This document shows, piece by piece, positions 61,846-64,000 of a stretch of 64,000 nt of DNA. The position numbers and the translations under genes were made by a program. The DNA is from Vibrio sp. B1FLJ16 (lineage in GTDB: Bacteria; Pseudomonadota; Gammaproteobacteria; Enterobacterales; Vibrionaceae), in contig NZ_HG992750.1 of NCBI RefSeq assembly GCF_905175385.1, forward strand, positions 930,001 to 994,000, given 5' to 3'. The notes under the pieces are model-generated. The model saw nothing but the letters and a program-made list of their open reading frames with translations, was not told where the DNA came from and searched no databases. The first letter of the stretch is position 1. Each line of letters opens with the position of its first letter.

Positions 61846-63549
61846 ATGACTAAGATTTTAATCGTCGGTGGTGTCGCTGGTGGCGCATCTGCAGCAGCAC
61901 GTGCTCGTCGCCTAAGCGAAGACGCAGAAATTATTATGTTTGAGCGTGGCCCGTTCGTTTCTTTTGCAAACTGCGGTCTGCCTTACCACATTGGTGGCGA
62001 TATCCAAGAACGCAGTAAACTCTTACTACAAACACCAGAAAGTTTCTTAGCTCGCTTCAACGTTGACGTCCGTGTGATGAACGAAGTGGTATCAGTAAAC
62101 CGTCAAGACAAAACAGTTACTGTAAAAAATCTTGTTGATGGCTCAGAGTACACAGAATCTTACGACTTCTTACTGCTTAGCCCAGGCGCAGGCCCTATTG
62201 TTCCGCCAATTCCTGGTCTTGATAACCATCTGACTCACTCACTACGTAATATCCCTGATATGGATCGCATCATTGAAACGATCCAAATGAACAAGCCGGA
62301 GCACGCGACAGTTGTGGGTGGTGGTTTCATTGGCTTAGAAATGATGGAAGCGTTCCATCAGCTAGGTATCAAAACTTCGCTGATTGAAATGGCTGATCAA
62401 GTCATGACGCCAGTTGACCGTGAGATGGCTGGTTTTGCGCACGCTGAAATCCGTGGAAAAGGCATCGACCTAAAACTTGGCGTTGCTCTAGAGTCCGTTA
62501 AGTTTGTTCCTAATGAGCACGTAGCAAGCGTAGACGCCGGTGAGAGCGAAAAACACCAACACCTGGAAGGTGAACTGGAGTTAACGCTTAATAACGGAGA
62601 AAAACTCACTACCGACATCCTGATTATGGCCATTGGTGTCCGCCCAGAAACTAAGTTGGCAAAAGAAGCCGGACTAGAAATTGGGGCTCTTGGTGGTATC
62701 TACACCAATGAATACATGCAAACCAGTGATCCTTCGATTTACGCTGTTGGCGACGCTGTAGAAGAAAAAGATTTTGTCACTGGCGAGCAGACACTGGTTC
62801 CGCTTGCAGGTCCGGCTAACCGTCAAGGTCGTATGGCGGCAGATAACATGCTAGGCCGAAGTGAGACTTATCAAGGTACACAAGGTACTGCAATTTGTAA
62901 GATCTTCGACCTTGCCGTTGCTTCTACAGGCAAGAACGAGAAACAACTTAAACGTGCGGGCATTGATTACGAAAAAGTTTACGTACACACGGCGAGCCAT
63001 GCAAGCTACTACCCTGGTGCTGAAGTGGTTTCATTCAAAATGTTGTTCGATCCTAAATCAGGCAAGATTTTAGGTGCACAAGCCGTTGGTAAAGATGGCA
63101 TCGACAAACGCATCGACGTTATGGCTGTAGCACAGCGTGCAGGTATGACCGTTGAACAGCTTCAACATCTAGAATTAACTTACGCGCCACCATACGGCAG
63201 TGCAAAAGACGTTATCAACCAAGCAGCATTTGTGGCAAATAACATTATCAAAGGTGATGCTTCAGCGATTCACTATGATGAAATGGATTCGCTAACAGAC
63301 GAGCAAGTGTTACTTGATGTACGTAATCCGGGTGAACTTGAAAACGTTGGCTTCATTAAGGACGCAATCAACATTCCTGTCGATCAGCTACGACACCGTA
63401 TGGACGAGCTACCAAAAGACAAAGAGATTGTGATTTACTGTCAAGTCGGCCTGCGTGGTAACGTGGCGTACCGACAACTAGTGAATAACGGCTTTAAAGC
63501 ACGTAACCTGATTGGTGGTTACCGTACTTACAAGTTTGCTAAAGTCTAA
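61846..63549 (+). CDS. CoA-disulfide reductase with C-terminal rhodanese domain
   Basis: The 567-residue flavoprotein has the FAD loop GGVAGGASAA, the active cysteine C43 in SFANCGLPYHIGG, a second nucleotide loop VVGGGFIGLEM and a dimerisation domain. A C-terminal rhodanese domain (about 465-567) carries the catalytic cysteine in YCQVGLRG. This is the CoADR-RHD family, which reduces CoA or polysulfide persulfides with NAD(P)H. It detoxifies sulfane sulfur. GGAG precedes the ATG at 61846; a TTG at 61834 is in frame but unlikely. It follows the DUF2892 gene by 90 bp. Confidence 0.9.
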   Translation: MTKILIVGGVAGGASAAARARRLSEDAEIIMFERGPFVSFANCGLPYHIGGDIQERSKLLLQTPESFLARFNVDVRVMNEVVSVNRQDKTVTVKNLVDGSEYTESYDFLLLSPGAGPIVPPIPGLDNHLTHSLRNIPDMDRIIETIQMNKPEHATVVGGGFIGLEMMEAFHQLGIKTSLIEMADQVMTPVDREMAGFAHAEIRGKGIDLKLGVALESVKFVPNEHVASVDAGESEKHQHLEGELELTLNNGEKLTTDILIMAIGVRPETKLAKEAGLEIGALGGIYTNEYMQTSDPSIYAVGDAVEEKDFVTGEQTLVPLAGPANRQGRMAADNMLGRSETYQGTQGTAICKIFDLAVASTGKNEKQLKRAGIDYEKVYVHTASHASYYPGAEVVSFKMLFDPKSGKILGAQAVGKDGIDKRIDVMAVAQRAGMTVEQLQHLELTYAPPYGSAKDVINQAAFVANNIIKGDASAIHYDEMDSLTDEQVLLDVRNPGELENVGFIKDAINIPVDQLRHRMDELPKDKEIVIYCQVGLRGNVAYRQLVNNGFKARNLIGGYRTYKFAKV

Positions 63550-63579
63550 GTAGAGATTAAGTTCAATCAACTAAGAACC

Positions 63580-63601
63580 AGCCAGCACAATTGTGCTGGC
63601 T
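63580..63601. terminator. Palindromic terminator-like hairpin after the CoA-disulfide reductase gene
   Basis: AGCCAGCACAA pairs with TTGTGCTGGCT without a loop in the sequence itself (63580-63601). A weak T-rich tract (CATTTCATTTT) follows on the plus strand. It may serve both convergent genes. Confidence 0.6.
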
Positions 63602-63619
63602 CATTTCATTTTAGGGATG

Positions 63620-64000
63620 TCAGTTCTTTTCTTTAAATTCTACCGTGTACTCACCAATACCTTCGTAGGTGATGGTTGTCGGCTTATCGAACCCCACTTC
63701 AACAATCCCGCAATATGAGCCGGTGATGATTGCTTCATTTGCTTTAAAGTCCACACCACGACGAGTCATATAGTTGATGAACCAGTATACTGGTGTCTGA
63801 GCAAGCGTATTCGGATGCTTACCCGCAAACTGCTGCGTGTTCTCTGGCTGAGCAATAGTCACGTTAACTTCGCTAGCGTTAAATGCCTTTTCACGATCAA
63901 TTTCAGGACCAATGAACAAACCTTGGTTCATCAGGCCATCAGCAAGTCTTTCAAAAAACTCTGCGCCACTATCGTCTGCAAAGCGTGATTGCATTAACTC
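63620..64000 (-). CDS. 2-keto-4-pentenoate hydratase family protein (partial)
   Basis: This gene is cut by the right window edge, so 126 C-terminal codons are seen and the frame is still open. The visible part fits the MhpD/fumarylacetoacetase C-terminal fold: EVNVTIAQPENTQQFAGKHPNTLAQTPVYWFINYM, then ANEAIITGSYCGIVEVGF. Such enzymes hydrate 2-hydroxypenta-2,4-dienoate in aromatic catabolism, or act as fumarylpyruvate or other ketoacid hydrolases. The catalytic N-terminal region is outside the window, so the reaction is uncertain. Confidence 0.75.
   Translation of the reverse strand, partial: ELMQSRFADDSGAEFFERLADGLMNQGLFIGPEIDREKAFNASEVNVTIAQPENTQQFAGKHPNTLAQTPVYWFINYMTRRGVDFKANEAIITGSYCGIVEVGFDKPTTITYEGIGEYTVEFKEKN

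Noticed and set aside
1..64000. CRISPR arrays, tRNA or rRNA genes, phage or integrase genes
   Set aside because: No regularly spaced direct repeats, no tRNA-like cloverleaf and no integrase or phage protein were found on reading through the window.

Overview
The window reads as a piece of a Vibrio chromosome, most likely chromosome II. The run hupA/hutA-type haem receptor, LysR regulator, Pat-type acetyltransferase, SPOR lipoprotein, ddl, DUF3319, yciH, vxrEDCBA, pntBA matches the gene order I recall around VCA0563-VCA0576 of V. cholerae. Family markers (FabV, VxrABCDE, DUF3069, DUF3319, solitary autotransporter barrel) and three kinds of short inverted-repeat element point the same way. No rRNA, tRNA, CRISPR array, integrase or transposase gene was seen. 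The first gene (YjdF/DUF2238 membrane protein, minus) and the last gene (2-keto-4-pentenoate hydratase family, minus) are cut by the window ends.

Layout. 0-11 kb: a 2-oxoglutarate/Fe(II) oxygenase, a DnaJ-related protein, a MITE-like repeat, a COG3044-type ATPase, a GAF-(degenerate GGDEF)-EAL protein, fabV, and tesA divergent from ybbA-ybbP. 11-19 kb: an FAD oxidoreductase with an FNR-like site, the 5-oxoprolinase operon pxpABC, a membrane diguanylate cyclase, galE and an untracked 24-residue membrane peptide. 19-28 kb: haem uptake receptor with divergent LysR regulator, PatZ-like acetyltransferase, SPOR lipoprotein, ddl, DUF3319, yciH. 28-31.5 kb: an AT-rich accessory patch with an acyltransferase, small unknown genes, a UspA-type stress protein and about 0.7 kb of gene-free DNA. 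31.5-39 kb: the vxrABCDE cell-envelope two-component operon and pntAB. 39-46 kb: PF10115 protein, ComFB, outer-membrane barrel, DUF3069, a 269-bp palindromic repeat, modABC and cobQ. 46-55 kb: small outer-membrane protein, retropepsin-like lipoprotein, AraC regulator divergent from a MATE pump, nrdDG with NrdR, FNR and DnaA sites, a secreted EEP hydrolase and a DUF3299 protein. 55-63.5 kb: a reactive-sulfur module with a BigR/SqrR-type two-cysteine repressor, a two-subunit YeeE/YedE transporter, an RND pump in the same run, and divergent DUF2892 and CoA-disulfide reductase-rhodanese genes.

The most interesting points are: (1) the RND pump apparently sitting in a persulfide-sensor operon; (2) an intrinsic terminator between vxrD and vxrE whose 3' arm is the vxrE ribosome binding site; (3) three genes (tesA, an AraC regulator and a small unknown gene), each broken by one base at a homopolymer, which is either sequencing error or slippage; (4) a 24-residue membrane peptide followed by a perfectly placed hairpin; (5) three families of Vibrio short inverted-repeat elements, one present in both a 52-bp and a 282-bp form. 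All functional calls come from reading the sequence and from recalled family knowledge; no search was run.
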